A stretch of 64,000 nucleotides of DNA, taken from Rhizaria sp. SCN 62-66. Its lineage: Eukaryota; Rhizaria, unplaced. The position numbers were made by a program, and so were the translations under genes. Shown here in pieces: positions 10,734 through 23,183 of this stretch. The number at the start of each line of letters is the position of its first letter. Within the stretch, counting starts at the first letter, position 1. The notes below the pieces were generated by a model that saw only the letters and a program-made list of their open reading frames with translations, was not told where the DNA came from and did no database searches. The stretch is from the NCBI GenBank assembly GCA_001724265.1, contig MEDY01000126.1:1-64000 (forward strand), given 5' to 3'.

Positions 10734-12949
10734 TCAGCGAGCGCGCGTGTGGTGCGCAACAGTTGCCGAGGCCGCCGCCGCCGCCGCCGCCGCCCCTGCG
10801 GCCGCGCCGCCCGCGCTGGCGCCGGCCACATCGGCCCACAGCGACTGCAGCTTGGGGTGTTGATTCAGCTTCTGATCAAGCGCAACGTACTTGGCAAGCG
10901 CAGATTCCTCGTGCAAGCGCAGACGGGTCTTGAGGATGTCGATCTTGAACATTGTCGACTCGAAGAATGCGCCGAGTTGCTTATCTTTGCCGACAGCGCC
11001 GTTGCCCATCGAGCGCTTGTATTGCATCTGGGCCTGGTAAAGACGCTGGTACTCGTTGTCCAAGTGTGCTTGGATGATGTTCGCACGCTCCAATAGACGC
11101 TCTTTGAGGGCGGCGAGGCACGTGTCTTTGACCTGCTGGGCTTGGTCACGGGACAGGGGCTTGTCCACGGGGAAACCAACCAGGAACGGTGACAAAAAGT
11201 CCTAAGAAAAAAAGAGAGCACAACATTGATATAGGTGAGATATCATCACGACATGCTTGAAAAAAACACGAATTGGAGTACATTTAAAATAAAACTCTTC
11301 CATAAATATATTGTTATATTGTTTCACATCACGTACCTGGTGAGCCTTCTCGTCGTCGCCGCCGTTAGCATTGCGCGCAGTGTCCAAGTCCTCATCCTTC
11401 TCAACCATCTCCTTCGCCTTGGTGTACACGCTCTTAACAAGCGTAGTATCGTGCTTCTCATGCTCAAGCCGCTGTACGAGATCCGCAAGCCTCTTCTCAC
11501 GCTCACGCACTTCATTCACCAGCCAGCGTTCGCGCGCGAGTAAGGTCTGGATGTCGATCTTACATTGTCCGGGCGGCGGCGGCACGTAATCGGGGTTCAC
11601 GCGGTGCTCATATGACCGTGAGCGCGGGGCCGACTGCGCCACAGCGGAGCCGGCGGCGGCGAGGGCGGAGCCGACGAGGAGACGCGAGTCGTGTTTATCC
11701 TCTTTATCGATCATCTGAACGCTGTGGACGATCGAGTTGGGTCCGTAATGGTAGTCTAGCCGGATCAGCTGCTCGCCAAGGAAGTGCGTGCGCTTGCGGA
11801 CGTCCTTCTCAGCCGACACGGCGGGGTTGCGGGCGTACTTCTCGGTGATCTTGCGCACGGGAAGCTCGTTACCACGGCCCAACGCAATAGTAACGGGGCG
11901 GGCGCCGCGGGAGTTACGCGGTGCCTGTTGCAGCGACTGTGGCTCGACTGTAATACTGCGGTAGACGAGGCGGTCGGGAGCGTCTTCATAGAGCTCGACG
12001 ACCTTAGAACCCATGAGTTCCATGCGCATCACCATGCAGTCCACGCGCGACTTGGGGTAGAACTTGAACACACGTGTTCGGTTAGAAACCTACAGAGAGA
12101 AGAACAACAAACGACATAAAGATAGTATCAGTGATTAAAATTAAAATGACAGTATAATGAAATGTACATTTGCATGAAATAGTATATCGTAGTCTTGGTT
12201 TGAATGACCCATATTCGAGCGAGCAATAATTTTTTTTAACAATCTGGCTGGGTTTCTTTAAGTACCTGAATGAACTCCATAAGGCCACCGTCGCGGCCAC
12301 GAGCATAAAACTCATGCACGCGCTCATCCATGGGGTACGTCACACGGCGCACCAGCCGGTCCGCACGGTGCTTAAACTCGCTGCGGACTTCCGTGGCAAA
12401 CTCGCTGACGACGTGGCTCCCACTGCTCGAGTCGTCAGGCTCAGTTTCGTACGTGGAGACTTGAAGCACCAGACCTTGCATTCCTTCGTAATATTCGGCG
12501 TATTTCTCCACAACGCAGTCACGGAAGGCCATGATGCGCTTTTGGGCGGGAAAACGGGCGCGATGAGTGTCACGGTCAATCACAATTGGGGTTACCCAGC
12601 TGGGGGGCACCTCGACAACCTAAGATATGAAAAGAACAACAAAAATGGGACGGGATATAACGATGGGTTAATGAAAGCATACAAAGATGGATTTAAAATA
12701 TGTTTCGAGATGTTGTTGTGAAAAACATATATATCATAGAGTATTATGATATAGCTTGAAAAACGAGAAATCAAAGACATATTTCCTCAAAACAGTCATG
12801 TGCGTTACTATTGAAAGAAGAGATGAAGACGAACCTGGAAGCCTCCGACGGGGGCCGTGGACATCGCGGCCGCAGCCGCGGAGGGGCCCTCTGATATCTC
12901 GGGTAGCAGACCGTACGCCGTAGCGTTCGCAGCCGTGGCTGTGGCAGCA

Positions 12950-12981
<32 letters not shown>

Positions 12982-14667
12982 CGCAGCAGCGGCAGCGCCG
13001 TTGCTCTTGCCGCCCGACGCCGCCGCAGCCGCGCCCTCGCTCTCCGCTGCCGCAGCCGCCGCTGCCGCAACCGCTGCCGCAGCCGCCGCAGCCTTGTTGG
13101 CCGCCGCAGCCGCCGAGGCCGCCGCTGCGACCGAGGGTGGCGCTGCGTGTGCGTGGTTGTTGATCAGACTGAAAAGCGAGTTGGCAGACGTGCCATCGCG
13201 CGCAAACGCGTCGTTGATGATGACGTACTCCCACAACGCGCTGTTTTCGAGCGCAAACGACATCTTGGCGGGCGGCACGGTGTCGGGATCCTGCATATTC
13301 ACCCAGTAGTTGCGCTCGTTGAAGATCGATGTCAGGCCAGTGTATGGCGAGTTGTGCGTGGGGCGGATTGCACCCGTTGAGGGCTCGACAAACACGTCTT
13401 GCTCAACGCCGCGACGACCTTTGCGCACGAGCACCCAGCAGTGCACGCGGTCGCCCTCGATCACGTCCTCGACGACCTTCTCGGCCGCCTTTTTGGCGGC
13501 CAAAGCGTCGCGCGCGCGCAGTTTGGCGATACCACGGCGCTCAAACTCCTGTTTCTCGAGGAACGCACTCGCGTGGACGGGCGGAGGGAGAACCTTGTAC
13601 TGGCCGCGGGCCACGATCGCCGTCGCAAGAGTGTCAAGGCTGTCGCCGCTGCCGTCGGCCGCGTTATTGCTGCTTGAAGTCGCCGCATTCGCGTTACTGC
13701 CGCTGCCGCTAACGCCGCTGGTGTTGCTTGAGTTAGCGCCGAGAGCGGACTGGAGGGCCTCGGAAGCGGCGCTGCTCTTGGTCGCAGCCGCGCCGGCACC
13801 ACCGGTAGCAGCGTCAGCGTTCGCCGCCGCCGCCGCCGCCGCGCCGCTGCCGCTGCCGCTGCCGCTGCTGTTGTCTGAAGCAGCGAGCGCGTTCGCCGCC
13901 GCGAGCTGTTTGTTAGCGAGGTGCTTCTTCGCGAGTTTGGGGCCCAGCAGCGAGCCCGCGCCGGCGATGAGCTCCTGGAGCTGCGCGCTAGAGCGGATCT
14001 CACCCTTAGTGGTGTCGTTGTACATTTCGAAATCCCACCATTTGTCGTTGACACCGTCAAAAACAGCGTCGTTGGTGAGATACGGGCAGTCAGTGACAGA
14101 GAGATCCATGTTGGTGACGGCACGCGGGGCGAAGCCGGTGGCGACGTAGGCGTCGAACCCGGCGCCGCGCAGCAGCGAGCAGAGGAAGACTGAGAAGTCG
14201 AGGCAGTCGCCGGCGCGCGTGGTCATCATCGAAGTCATCGACGGAAGGATGTCGGGCAGGGCGACGGGGTCGTCAAGCGGGAGATACTCGAGGAAGTCGG
14301 AGACAAAGATAGCGCATGCCTGTAGCGAGTGAAGCTCTTGCGCGGGGAGCAAGGTGGGGCGGATACTGGTGCAGACGAACTTGCGGACGGCGCATTCGTT
14401 AAACGGCGTCAACAGCAGCGGAGGACGGTCGGGAAAGAGGTAAACGAACTGGCGACGGAAGTCCTCAACGTACTCGAGCAGGGTCTCCTCTTTGGGTGTG
14501 TTGCTGCGGTGTGACACGGGCAGTTGCGAGACATCGAGGCGGTCAATGATACGGGCCTTCTTGGAGTAGGTGATTTGGTCGCGCGGCACAGTGACGTGCT
14601 TCGGCGGGTCGGGCTTCAGAAGCTCGCGAAGACGGTTCGGGTCCGTCAGCTCCTCCAGCGTCGGCAT
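10734..14667 (-). CDS. DRC7: Dynein regulatory complex subunit 7 (CCDC135/lobo)
   Basis: Four exons, 14667-12835, 12619-12266, 12089-11337 and 11201-10734, all in phase 0, give about 1135 residues ending in TGA. The start is the ATG at 14667 (MPTLEELTDP). The N-terminal SNTPKEETLLEYVEDFRRQFVYLF, the Cys block NECAVRKFVCTSIRPTLLP and GDCLDFSVFLCSLLRGAGFDAY (transglutaminase/peptidase-like fold) match DRC7. So do the C-terminal PFLVGFPVDKPLSRDQAQQ and the coiled-coil region. DRC7 is a structural linker of the nexin-dynein regulatory complex on axonemal doublets and is needed for motility. Human DRC7 is about 870 residues. Here the excess is two low-complexity inserts (Ser/Gly/Asn/Ala around 13680-13900, and a long Ala-rich tract around 12920-13140) plus an Ala-rich C-terminal tail. 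Confidence 0.93.
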
Positions 14668-15514
14668 CGCGGGCAACGGAGGGCGAGACAGAGCGGCAGC
14701 TACTACAGGCTCAGGCGCGGGCGCAGGCAGGCAGGTTTGGAGCTGTTAGGGACAGAGCAGCCTAAGACAGCTGTGCTCTTGAGGGTGAAGCAGGCAGTTC
14801 AGCCCTTAAGGCGTTAGTGAAGGGGGACTAAGTTTTTTTTTATGGCCAAGACACAGCCTAGGAATGAATTAAGGAAAGCGAAAAGGCTGGGGAAGAGAAA
14901 ACAAGGTAGGCAAGCAGTGGGTGAACTAGGGTCAGAAAGTGCCTCCGTTTCGCACGTCAAATCAGGGGTAGAATGCGTCTGTAGAAAATAGTGTTGAATG
15001 CTGTTAACAAAATAGTATCGTAAAATACGCAAATAGAGTTAGAAATTCAGACGACGGTCAGCAGGACTCTGGGGAAACAAATGAAGGACCTCTGCACGAA
15101 CCGAGTAACGGCATCATTCGGTCGGTCGCGGCCAACTGCAGTCGAGACATTTTTAGGAACCGACAAGCAAAGTCACGCTCGCTTAATCTTCAGACAAACG
15201 TGTCCTGATGCATGAATTTAAAATAATCCCAAACAAAACCACGTCATTAATATAAATGATGGGTGTATGTATTCAAATATAAACGAAATGAGTCAATAGC
15301 CTCTAGGACTGTCATGCTCTATCCCTGCGTAGTTCGAAATGGCCCAACATTCAGGACACTTTGCTAAGCATATTTGACCATAGCGGTCTGTTCCTGGCCG
15401 TCTCGCACCACAAAAACATACCAGCAACCTGATCCTGCACTGAATTCATCTAAATACATGAGTGAACATCTTCCAAGTGCTTATCTATCGGGCACAAACC
15501 TGTGACATTTTCTT
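14668..15514. other. Intergenic, DRC7 upstream / SRP receptor downstream
   Basis: 847 bp between two minus-strand genes. No gene or structured RNA recognised. The segment nearest 14668 is GC-rich and is presumably the DRC7 5' UTR and promoter. Confidence 0.5.
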
Positions 15515-17785
15515 TCACTTAAGGAGCGCCTTGATGAGCATCCCTGCGTTCAGCCGCTTGAGATCACGGTACGTCTGACCGGTGCCCACGAACAGGATCG
15601 GCGACCCCGTGGAGTACGTCATCGAAATAGCCGCGCCGACCTTGTCGTCAATCGTGTCGAACTTGGTCAGCACGATGCCGTCGATGAGACGAGGGTGTGC
15701 ACGGTCACTGTTAGCACCCAACGCGCGGTTAAAGTTGACGAGCTGGTCGCACCCATCGTTGCCGACCAGCGCCTCACCGACAAACAGGATCAGATCGGGC
15801 TCGTTCACGTTCATGAGCTTCGCAAGCCCCTTCATCAGACTCTCGTTGCCCTGCATGCGCCCCGCAGTGTCGATCAGGATCACATCGATGCCGTCACGCT
15901 TCGCCGCCGCGATGCCCTCAGCGGCGACGCTCGCCTCGTCCTTGCCGTACCCGCGGTCGTACAGCGGAATATTGAGCGCGGCGCAGTGGGTCTTAAGCTG
16001 CTCAATAGCGCCAGAGCGGAACGTGTCACACGCCGCGACAGCCACCTTGAGCCCTTGGGAGAGGAAAAACGCGGCGAGCTTGGCCAGAGAGGTTGACTTA
16101 CCGACGCCGTTGACGCCGCACATAACGATCGAGTATGGCTTGTGAGCCTCGCGCGCTGCGGCGACGCCGGCGAGGACGTCGACCGGCTTCTTGGGGGTCA
16201 AAAGGCGGTTTAGCGCGGCGACAAGCCCAGTTTTGACCGTAGAGCGGAGGGTGGTGAAGGTGCCGGCGCGCTTGCCGACGAGACCGGTGACCACGGACGT
16301 GACAAGCTTCTCCGCGATTTCGGGGGAAACGTTCTTGCGGACAAGATCGTCGGTGAAAGACTTGGCAACGGGAGCCAGATCCTCCTCCGTGAGGTCCTTT
16401 TGCCCGACGAGACCGGAGAGGTACCCCCACATGCCGCCACTAGCCTTGGCTTTCTCGGCCTCATCATCGCCACCCTCGCCGTCGTCACTGTCCTCGTCGT
16501 CGTTGCCGTTGCTGTTGTCGTCGAAATACGTCTCGCCGACCTTGGGGGCTTCACCGTGGGCGGCGATAGCGGACTCTACATCAGCAACGGCACGCCTCCT
16601 GTACATGCAACATCGCAATTATGCGAGAATACAAAAAGAAATATATTGTGAGTTATATGTGCGGATATAGAAACAAAACATGTTAGGATATAAAATGTCG
16701 TAAGGTTATCGCGATATATAATGAAATAATTCCAATGTGTTGTGATATTGCAAAGAGAGGTGTGTTTTAAGAAACGTACCGGGCAGCCTCAGCCTTCTCG
16801 GCGGCAGTGGCTCCGCTGTCGCTGTTCATATCCAGTGCACTGGCCTCGACCCTCGACAGGGGAGTATCATCCCACTTAGTCGCCACCTTCTTGGGAGCAG
16901 CCTTTTTACCGCTGCCGATGTCAGCAGCAGCGGAGGCAGCGTTGGGGGTCGAAGGGGTCTTTCCACCCTTAATGTTGTTGTTATTATTACCGGCCTTCTT
17001 GGCGGCAGCGGCGGCGGCCAGACGGTCGTTCAAAGCCTTGATCTTCGCCAAACGCACCTCCTCACTAAGGCCAGACGACGGGGACGCCGGCGGAGAGACA
17101 CTCTCACTCCCCGCACCCGCACCCGCACTCGCACCACCCGGAGCAGGCGCAGGCGCAGTCTTGGTATCGGGCTTGGTGGCGAGCGAGAGGGACGACAACG
17201 CGGCCTCAGCAGCAGTCGCGGTCGCAGGGGCAGCAGCGTTCGTGGTCGTAGCACCAGCGGCGGCGGCGGCGGCGGCGGGCAGGAAGAGGTGGCCGGCCTC
17301 AGCAGCGATCGTGCGGTATGTCACGTCAAACTTGGGGTACGAAGTCTTGTACATCCGGTCTTTGAGCTCGGCGGCGTGGCGCTTAACGAACGCGGCGCGC
17401 ACAGCGGCGACGGTCTTATCAACATTGAGTACGGTCATGATGTTGGGGTAGATGGCGACGAAGACGAGGTCGAGAACGTTGTCGATCTCCCACTTGAGGG
17501 TGTAGTGACCGTGGGTGAACTGAGTGAGGCCCTGGCGCTCCTCAAGAAAGACTTCCTGGATCAAATGATCTAGCGGGTGGCCCGCCAGCACGGCAGACTG
17601 TATTGGGTAAACGAAACAAGAGCGAGGCAAGAGAGTCGCGTGAGTGGGAGCGAGAGCGAAGAGGAAGAAAGTGGAAGCAAGGAAGTTTGTGTTTGGAGAA
17701 TGATAGCGGAGGTAGATGCGAGACGTACGGTGCTCTCCCAGAGGATGAGGCCTGTCCGGGTGAAGATGACAAACTGTTCGATCAT
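15515..17785 (-). CDS. SRPRA: Signal recognition particle receptor subunit alpha
   Basis: Exons 17785-17729, 17597-16780 and 16598-15515 join in frame to about 652 residues, stop TGA. The N-terminal SRX domain is recognisable: MIEQFVIFTRTGLILWEST, then a FTHGHYTLKWEIDN block. A low-complexity Ala/Pro/Lys linker follows (~residues 140-280), then an acidic stretch, then the NG GTPase domain. G motifs seen are GVNGVGKSTSLAKL (P-loop, ~451), DTAGRM (~536) and TKFDTIDDKVGAA (~606, specificity and closing loop). The protein docks SRP-ribosome complexes on the ER membrane through the SRPRB partner (not in this window). Introns are 131 and 181 nt, both with GTACGT donors. CCACAG directly precedes the ATG. 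Confidence 0.95.
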
Positions 17786-18362
17786 CTGTGGAACCTGTGA
17801 GCGATGCGTGGGACGCGAAGTGCGACGATGGAAGCGACGTGGAGGGTGAGTCACGAGTTGGAGTGTGGCTGAGATGTGGTCAAACTTAAACGAGGCCAAA
17901 GGCGATGATCCCAGCAGGCTGGCGCAGAATAGTTGAAATATATTATATATATAAGTCCACTTGAATATATGTATAACGAGCCATGGCGCTATTAGACGGA
18001 GTTATTGGTCCCCACAGCACGGTCCGCGATCGGGTGAATCAGCAACCAGTCGCCTTCGTTCGCGACTTGGTGAGGGTCGGTCGGCCGAGTCCCAGCGAGC
18101 GACCACCAACGGCTGTCTCATTCAAAGTGCAGCTTAACTTGCAGAGGATGCACTGACATGGGACGTCCGTCTGCTTAAATTCTATTGGTGTATTGGAATA
18201 TTGTGGCTTCTTTTGAATTCAATTTGTAATATACATGTTTATACATGTTGTCTCTGCAGCTCATTTATACCTTCAAAATCCACTCTATCTCCGATCGTCG
18301 CATGCTTACCCCACTTCTCCTCACTTGCCATGCGCTTTGTCTTTCCGCGCCTCCCTTCCAGC
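17786..18362. promoter_or_regulatory. Divergent promoter region, SRPRA / kinesin-2
   Basis: 577 bp between divergent starts. A pyrimidine-rich run ending in CTTCCAG at 18361 lies one base before the kinesin ATG, and CCACAG on the other strand abuts the SRPRA ATG. No core-promoter motif recognised. Confidence 0.4.
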
Positions 18363-20635
18363 ATGGCTGACAAAAAGGGCGACCCCAGCGCCGGCCAGAA
18401 GTCCGAGTGCATCAAGGTCGTTGTGCGCTGCCGTCCCGTAGGCGCGCACGAGCGCAGCGCCGGTGTCACGACCATCGTTGAGGCTGACCGCAAAACGAGC
18501 ACGATCAAGGTCAACAAGCCCAAGGAAGCCGGCGCCACCGAGGGAGAGGCGCCTCGCACATTCACGTTTGGTACGCTATCGTTTTTAGTTCTCCCAAGGA
18601 AGAGCAAGACTGCTTAAACATCATGTTGATGCTTGCATCGTCCCCTTAGTATGTTTAACAACGAACCTCTACTCTATTCTACTCTCTCTAAACCGCTCTG
18701 TTATTCCTCACTGCGACTGTTTTACCTTGCTTAGACTATGTGTACCCGCCCGAGGTGAACCAAATTGACGTGTTTAACGAGACGGCCCGACCCATCGTCG
18801 ACTCCGTTCTCGGTGGCTACAACGGCACCATCTTCGCCTACGGTCAAACCGGCACTGGTAAGACATTCACCATGGAAGGCGTGCTTGACAACCCGTCTCT
18901 GCGCGGTATCATGCCCAACTCGTTCCAGTACATCTTCGACGCGCTGGAAAACGCGCCGAAAGAGGTTGAGTTCCTGGTGCGCGCGTCGTTCATGGAGATC
19001 TACATGGAAGATATCTACGATCTGCTGAACCGTGACCACCAGCGACACAAGATGCAGCTGCGCACGGACGCCGACTCGAGCGCGCACGTCAAAGACCTCG
19101 CTTGTGAAGTTGTCAAGTCTCCGCAGGATCTGTTCGCCCTGTTGGCGCGCGGACAGAAGCTGCGTAAGGTCGGTGAGACTGCGATGAACAAGGGTTCCTC
19201 GCGTTCGCACTCGATCTTCACCATCATCGTTGAATCATCGACCACAGACCCGGCGACGGGCGCTAAGACCTACAAGCAGGGCAAGCTGAACCTCGTCGAC
19301 CTGGCCGGTTCGGAGCGCCAGAAAAAGACTCACGCTGAGGGTGACCGGCTCGAGGAAGGCAAATTCATCAACTTGTCTCTGTCTGCGCTGGGTAACGTCA
19401 TCCGCACACTGGCGCGCGGCCGCGGCGAGCACGTGCCGTTCCGCGACTCGAAGCTGACTCTGATCCTGCGCGATTCACTGGGCGGCAACACCAAGACGGT
19501 GATGATCGCCAACGTCGGTCCCATCGCTGAAAACCACTCCGAGACGCTGTCAACGCTACGGTACGCCAACGATGCCAAGCAGATCAAGAACAAGCCTACG
19601 ATCAACGAGGACCCCAAGGACGCGGCGTTGCGCAGTGCGCAGGAGGAGATCGCGATCCTCAAGGCGCGATTGCTGGCGAAGCAACAGGGCATCGACTTCA
19701 GCTCGCTGACGCCCGCACAACAGCTTGCGCTGGGGCAAGAGGGCTCGTTGCCGGAGGGCGTCGGTGCGCCCGCCGTTGTGCAGGAGCGTGAAGTCATCAA
19801 GATTAAGATCGTCGACTCCGGCTACCGCCTCGAGGACTTACAACGGGTTATCGAGGCCGCGCGCGCTGAAGAGGCGGAAATGACTAACAAGACCGAGGCC
19901 GAGAAGACGGAGATCCTGTCGCGCAAGAGAGAGGCTGAGGCCAAGTTTGCGCAGCTCCAGGACGAGCTCCAGCGCAACCAGGCTCTCCTCCGCAAGGAAG
20001 AGGAGGAGATGGAAGTGGCGCGGCGCGCGCTGGCGGAGAAGCAGCAGGAGCTCGTCTCGGGCGGCGGGCACGTCGAGCGTGCGGCGGCGGCGCGCGCAGA
20101 GCTGCTGAAGGCGGAGCAGGAGCTGGCCGCGCGCCGGCAGCAGCAGGAGACGCTGGGCCGCGAGCTTGCGGAGCGCGACGAAGCTCGCCTCTTGGCCGAT
20201 GAACGCTACGCAGACGCTGAGGGCGCGGTGCAGGCGCTGCAGAAGAAGCTTAAGGAGCTGTTTGTCAAGGTGGGCCAGAAGAAGGATGACGCTCGGCTGA
20301 TCGAGGACGAGTTCCAGCAGGAAAAGGAGGATTACTTGCAGATGATCCGCGAGCTTGACAAGGAGATCAAGCTCCAGTCGCTGGTGATCGAGTCGTTCAT
20401 GCCCTACTCGTTCTACCGCGTCGTGGACAAGGCGCGACGCTGGGACGCGTACCGCGAGGAGTGGACGCTGCCGTTCCTCGATAACTCGGGCAACTCGGTG
20501 GCGCAGCGAGGGGAGGGCGCGTCGGTGGGGCACATCGCCAACTCACGGGAGGAGCAGCTGCTGCAGCGGCAGTATCTGAGCGCTGGGTCGGTGGCCAACA
20601 TGCAGGGCGTGTATGGCAGTTACCCGCAGTCGTGA
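18363..20635 (+). CDS. Kinesin-2 family motor (KIF3/FLA10-like)
   Basis: Exon 1 (18363-18570) and exon 2 (18735-20635) join in phase 1 (FTFD) across a 164-nt intron (GTACGC...CTTAG), giving 702 residues. The motor domain opens with ECIKVVVRCRP, then DYVYPPEVNQ, P-loop GQTGTGKT (106-113), switch I NKGSSRSHSIF (~221) and switch II LVDLAGSERQKK (~254), then HVPFRDSKLT. A coiled coil of about 200 residues follows, then IKLQSLVIESFMPYSFY and a short globular tail, as in KIF3-type subunits. Kinesin-2 drives anterograde intraflagellar transport, normally as a heterotrimer; the partner subunit is not in this window. MRFVFPRL precedes the chosen Met in frame, but the CAG before 18363 looks like a splice acceptor, so 18363 is preferred. 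Stop TGA. Confidence 0.92.
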
Positions 20636-21680
20636 GTGCGAGTACTCGTCCACCCATTGAACAACAGTCAGTGACACGTACCGTGAGTCATGTCTCAAAT
20701 CGATATTAGACGATTGTGAGGGAGTGCTGTTCACTCATGGCCAGAGTTTTATCACACAAGCTGTATAGATAGAGAGTACACGTATCATTTTACGGGTAAA
20801 GTATAAAGAGTCGAAATAATGAGGCCATATAATGTGCAATTAATCTCAAAACAACGAATACAAAAAATGAGTATTATTTACACGAGCACTTCAGAGAGGG
20901 GTGTCGAGGAACGTTGGTTCTGGGATAAGGGGGTTATTTTGTATTCGAGATGCGTCGATTTTAAATATGATTTGAAAGGGATCATACTTCGAACGTATAT
21001 TTTTGAGTGTAAAATATTTTTTAGGAAAAAATGGGCGAAGATGAATATCGTTAGAGAACGACACTACCACAAACAAGTGTGCGCGTGACTGGGCATAAAC
21101 GGGGTAAAAATCAAAAGAATAACTTACAGTCAAGGCGTCCGGCGTGCTATCAATCGCAGAGCGTGATGAATAGCAGCAACGCTGTGCGCTTTGTTGTGTG
21201 TTGATGCAGTGTGGAACACGAACGGGGTCGCTTGGGGGCCGGGCAAGGTGGGGAAAACGTCCCTACCACCCACCCCTGCAGCAAGCGAGGAGACGGGGGG
21301 AATGATGAGTAAAAGTTAAGCCGTGTTTGCGGTAAAAAGACAGTGTCGAGTGTCGGGAGCGCGCGCTGTTGGTATGATAGACTATGTCTGTGAGCAGCCC
21401 AAAACCCTCCTCTCTTTTAGAATCAAAGAGAATAGGCTTAGAGACAGCAAAGCAAGATACGACAGCCAGTCAAGTGCGCACAAGCACCGAAGCGTAGAGG
21501 CGCAAAAAACACGACAAAAGCATAAAGCAACAGCAAGTTGTACGCGTACGGAGCACTCGCTGTCACCGCAATATAACTTCTAAGCGCGTCACACCCACCC
21601 AATCACTCGTGAGTTTGAGTTGAGAGCGAGTGGGGTGGTATGACTGACCTAAGTCCGCGACTAGAGAAGGGGCGTATTGC
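20636..21680. other. Convergent intergenic, 1.0 kb
   Basis: Space between the kinesin 3' end and the 3' end of the next minus-strand gene. The first part is AT-rich. I see no gene or RNA signature. Confidence 0.55.
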
Positions 21681-22418
21681 TTAGTGGTGGTCGTCGTGGC
21701 CGTGAGCGAACATCTCGAACAGACCGTTGATCTCGGCAATACCACGGTAGCAGACGTAGCCGGCAGAGACGGCGCAGATGGCCATACCGATGCCGTAGTT
21801 CATACGGTTCTGAGCAGTGCCAGAGGAGAAGGAGTAGAGCATAGTCTCCATGAAGCCCATCTCGACGTTGGGGGTCTTGTAGTCCTTGCTGTCGATGTCG
21901 TACTTAGTGCGGATGGCGGGCTTGGTGGCGTCAACAAAACGCTCCTGGAAGACGACGGGCTCAAAGAGCTCGATGAAGTCAGCCTTGTCCTTCTTGCCCT
22001 CGACAGTGTCGGGGAACTGCTTGAGGGTCTCCTCGTACGACGCGGGGGCGTTCTTGACGATGGACTCGTAGAGAGCGGTGGTGGACTCCGCGGAAGGCTG
22101 GAGAGGGGCGTAGATGAAGCCCTCGCAGTCGGCGGGGACGTACTGCGCCTGGGGGTTGACGAAGTGGAGGTGGGAGTAGTCGACCTGGAACTCGGGGAAC
22201 TTGTACTCGGTGCCGTTGCCGCCAAGGGTGGCGTTGGCGGGAACCTTGCCACCCCAGGGGGCAGCAGAGAGCTTCTCGAGGAGCTTGGCGTTGTCGGCGG
22301 AGATCTTGAGGGTCTCAGCGGCGTGGTGGCCGTGGCCGTGAGCCGCAGCAGCGTGCGCGCCGAAGAAGCGGGCAGGAGCCTTGACAAGACGAGCACCCTT
22401 GGTCAGGTTACGAAGCAT
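21681..22418 (-). CDS. Unrecognised probable mitochondrial single-pass membrane protein, 245 aa
   Basis: A single open exon starts at ATG 22418, four bases after a GTGTGTAG acceptor-like site, and ends in TAA. The first ~25 residues (MLRNLTKGARLVKAPARFF) are basic and lack acidic residues, like a mitochondrial presequence. They are followed by an Ala/His stretch (GHGHH). The middle is soluble and Pro/Tyr-rich, with repeated short aromatic blocks. Near the C-terminus is one hydrophobic segment (MNYGIGMAICAVSAGYVCY, ~207-226), and the last residues are HGHDDHH. The high GC content, strong codon bias and lack of introns suggest high expression. An accessory subunit of a respiratory complex or the ATP synthase would fit, but that is inference; I recognise no family. 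It is divergent from clathrin light chain. Confidence 0.8.
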   Translation of the reverse strand: MLRNLTKGARLVKAPARFFGAHAAAAHGHGHHAAETLKISADNAKLLEKLSAAPWGGKVPANATLGGNGTEYKFPEFQVDYSHLHFVNPQAQYVPADCEGFIYAPLQPSAESTTALYESIVKNAPASYEETLKQFPDTVEGKKDKADFIELFEPVVFQERFVDATKPAIRTKYDIDSKDYKTPNVEMGFMETMLYSFSSGTAQNRMNYGIGMAICAVSAGYVCYRGIAEINGLFEMFAHGHDDHH

Positions 22419-23183
22419 CTCGCTACACACGTGCAGAAAGCGAATAGGAGGACAAGAGTAAGTGAAAGAGGTGAGAAATTTCGGGTTCTAGTGAAAGCAC
22501 AGCTTCCTGGAGCAAAGCAATGACGGAGCAAGGCATGGCACCAGGAGGCGCGGGTGGCTCGGGAGATGCCAAGCTGCAAGCAAGCACATGGGGCGCGACT
22601 AGGGTCTGCTCCCCGGGACGGATACACAACGCAAGCATAAAAATTACGAAACTGAGAAGACAGAAGAGATCGTAACAATAAATGTACGATTTTCCATTTT
22701 TCAAAAGCCTGCCCTCTGCGTCCTGTGCGGGCGTTCGCGCGCGGCGCCAGGTCCCCACCCCAGCCCAGTCCATGCCTCGCCCGGGCCCTTACCGCCGGGT
22801 GTAAGGGCCGGGACCGGGCTCACAGTCAGCTGATCAGTCGCTTCGGTCAGCGAGTCGGTCGGTCAGCCTCGAGGCTCGAGTTGGAGGCGTCGTCCAAAGG
22901 GGAATTTCGAGAAGCGGATATCTGAGCTCCTGCGGCGACAGTGCGGTGGTCGGGGATATTATTTATAGTTTTAGTGCTGCTTAATGTATCTATTGGCACT
23001 CTTCATCTCCTTTTCCGTCCACGTGCGCGGGTGCTGATCATGCTTTTCTTCGCCCACCAGGGTTTCAACAACCTCACCGACGTATCTCCCTCCTCTCCCC
23101 TCCTGTTCTGCATTGCTTACTGTTGCTTTTCAAACCCTTTGTGTTGTTTTCTTCGCATTCCCTGATTTCTTTTTCTTAACAGA
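22419..23183. promoter_or_regulatory. Divergent promoter region with probable 5'-UTR intron of clathrin light chain
   Basis: 765 bp. A long pyrimidine-rich stretch from about 23084 ends in TTCTTAACAG at 23182, one base before the clathrin light chain ATG, which is a strong 3' splice site. No matching donor with the common GTACGT hexamer was picked out, so the upstream partner (UTR exon or spliced leader) is unknown. Confidence 0.45.

Noticed and set aside
12857-13309. 150-codon Ala-rich plus-strand frame
   Set aside because: Shadow of the Ala-rich insert in DRC7; GCN/NGC runs read as Ala on both strands.
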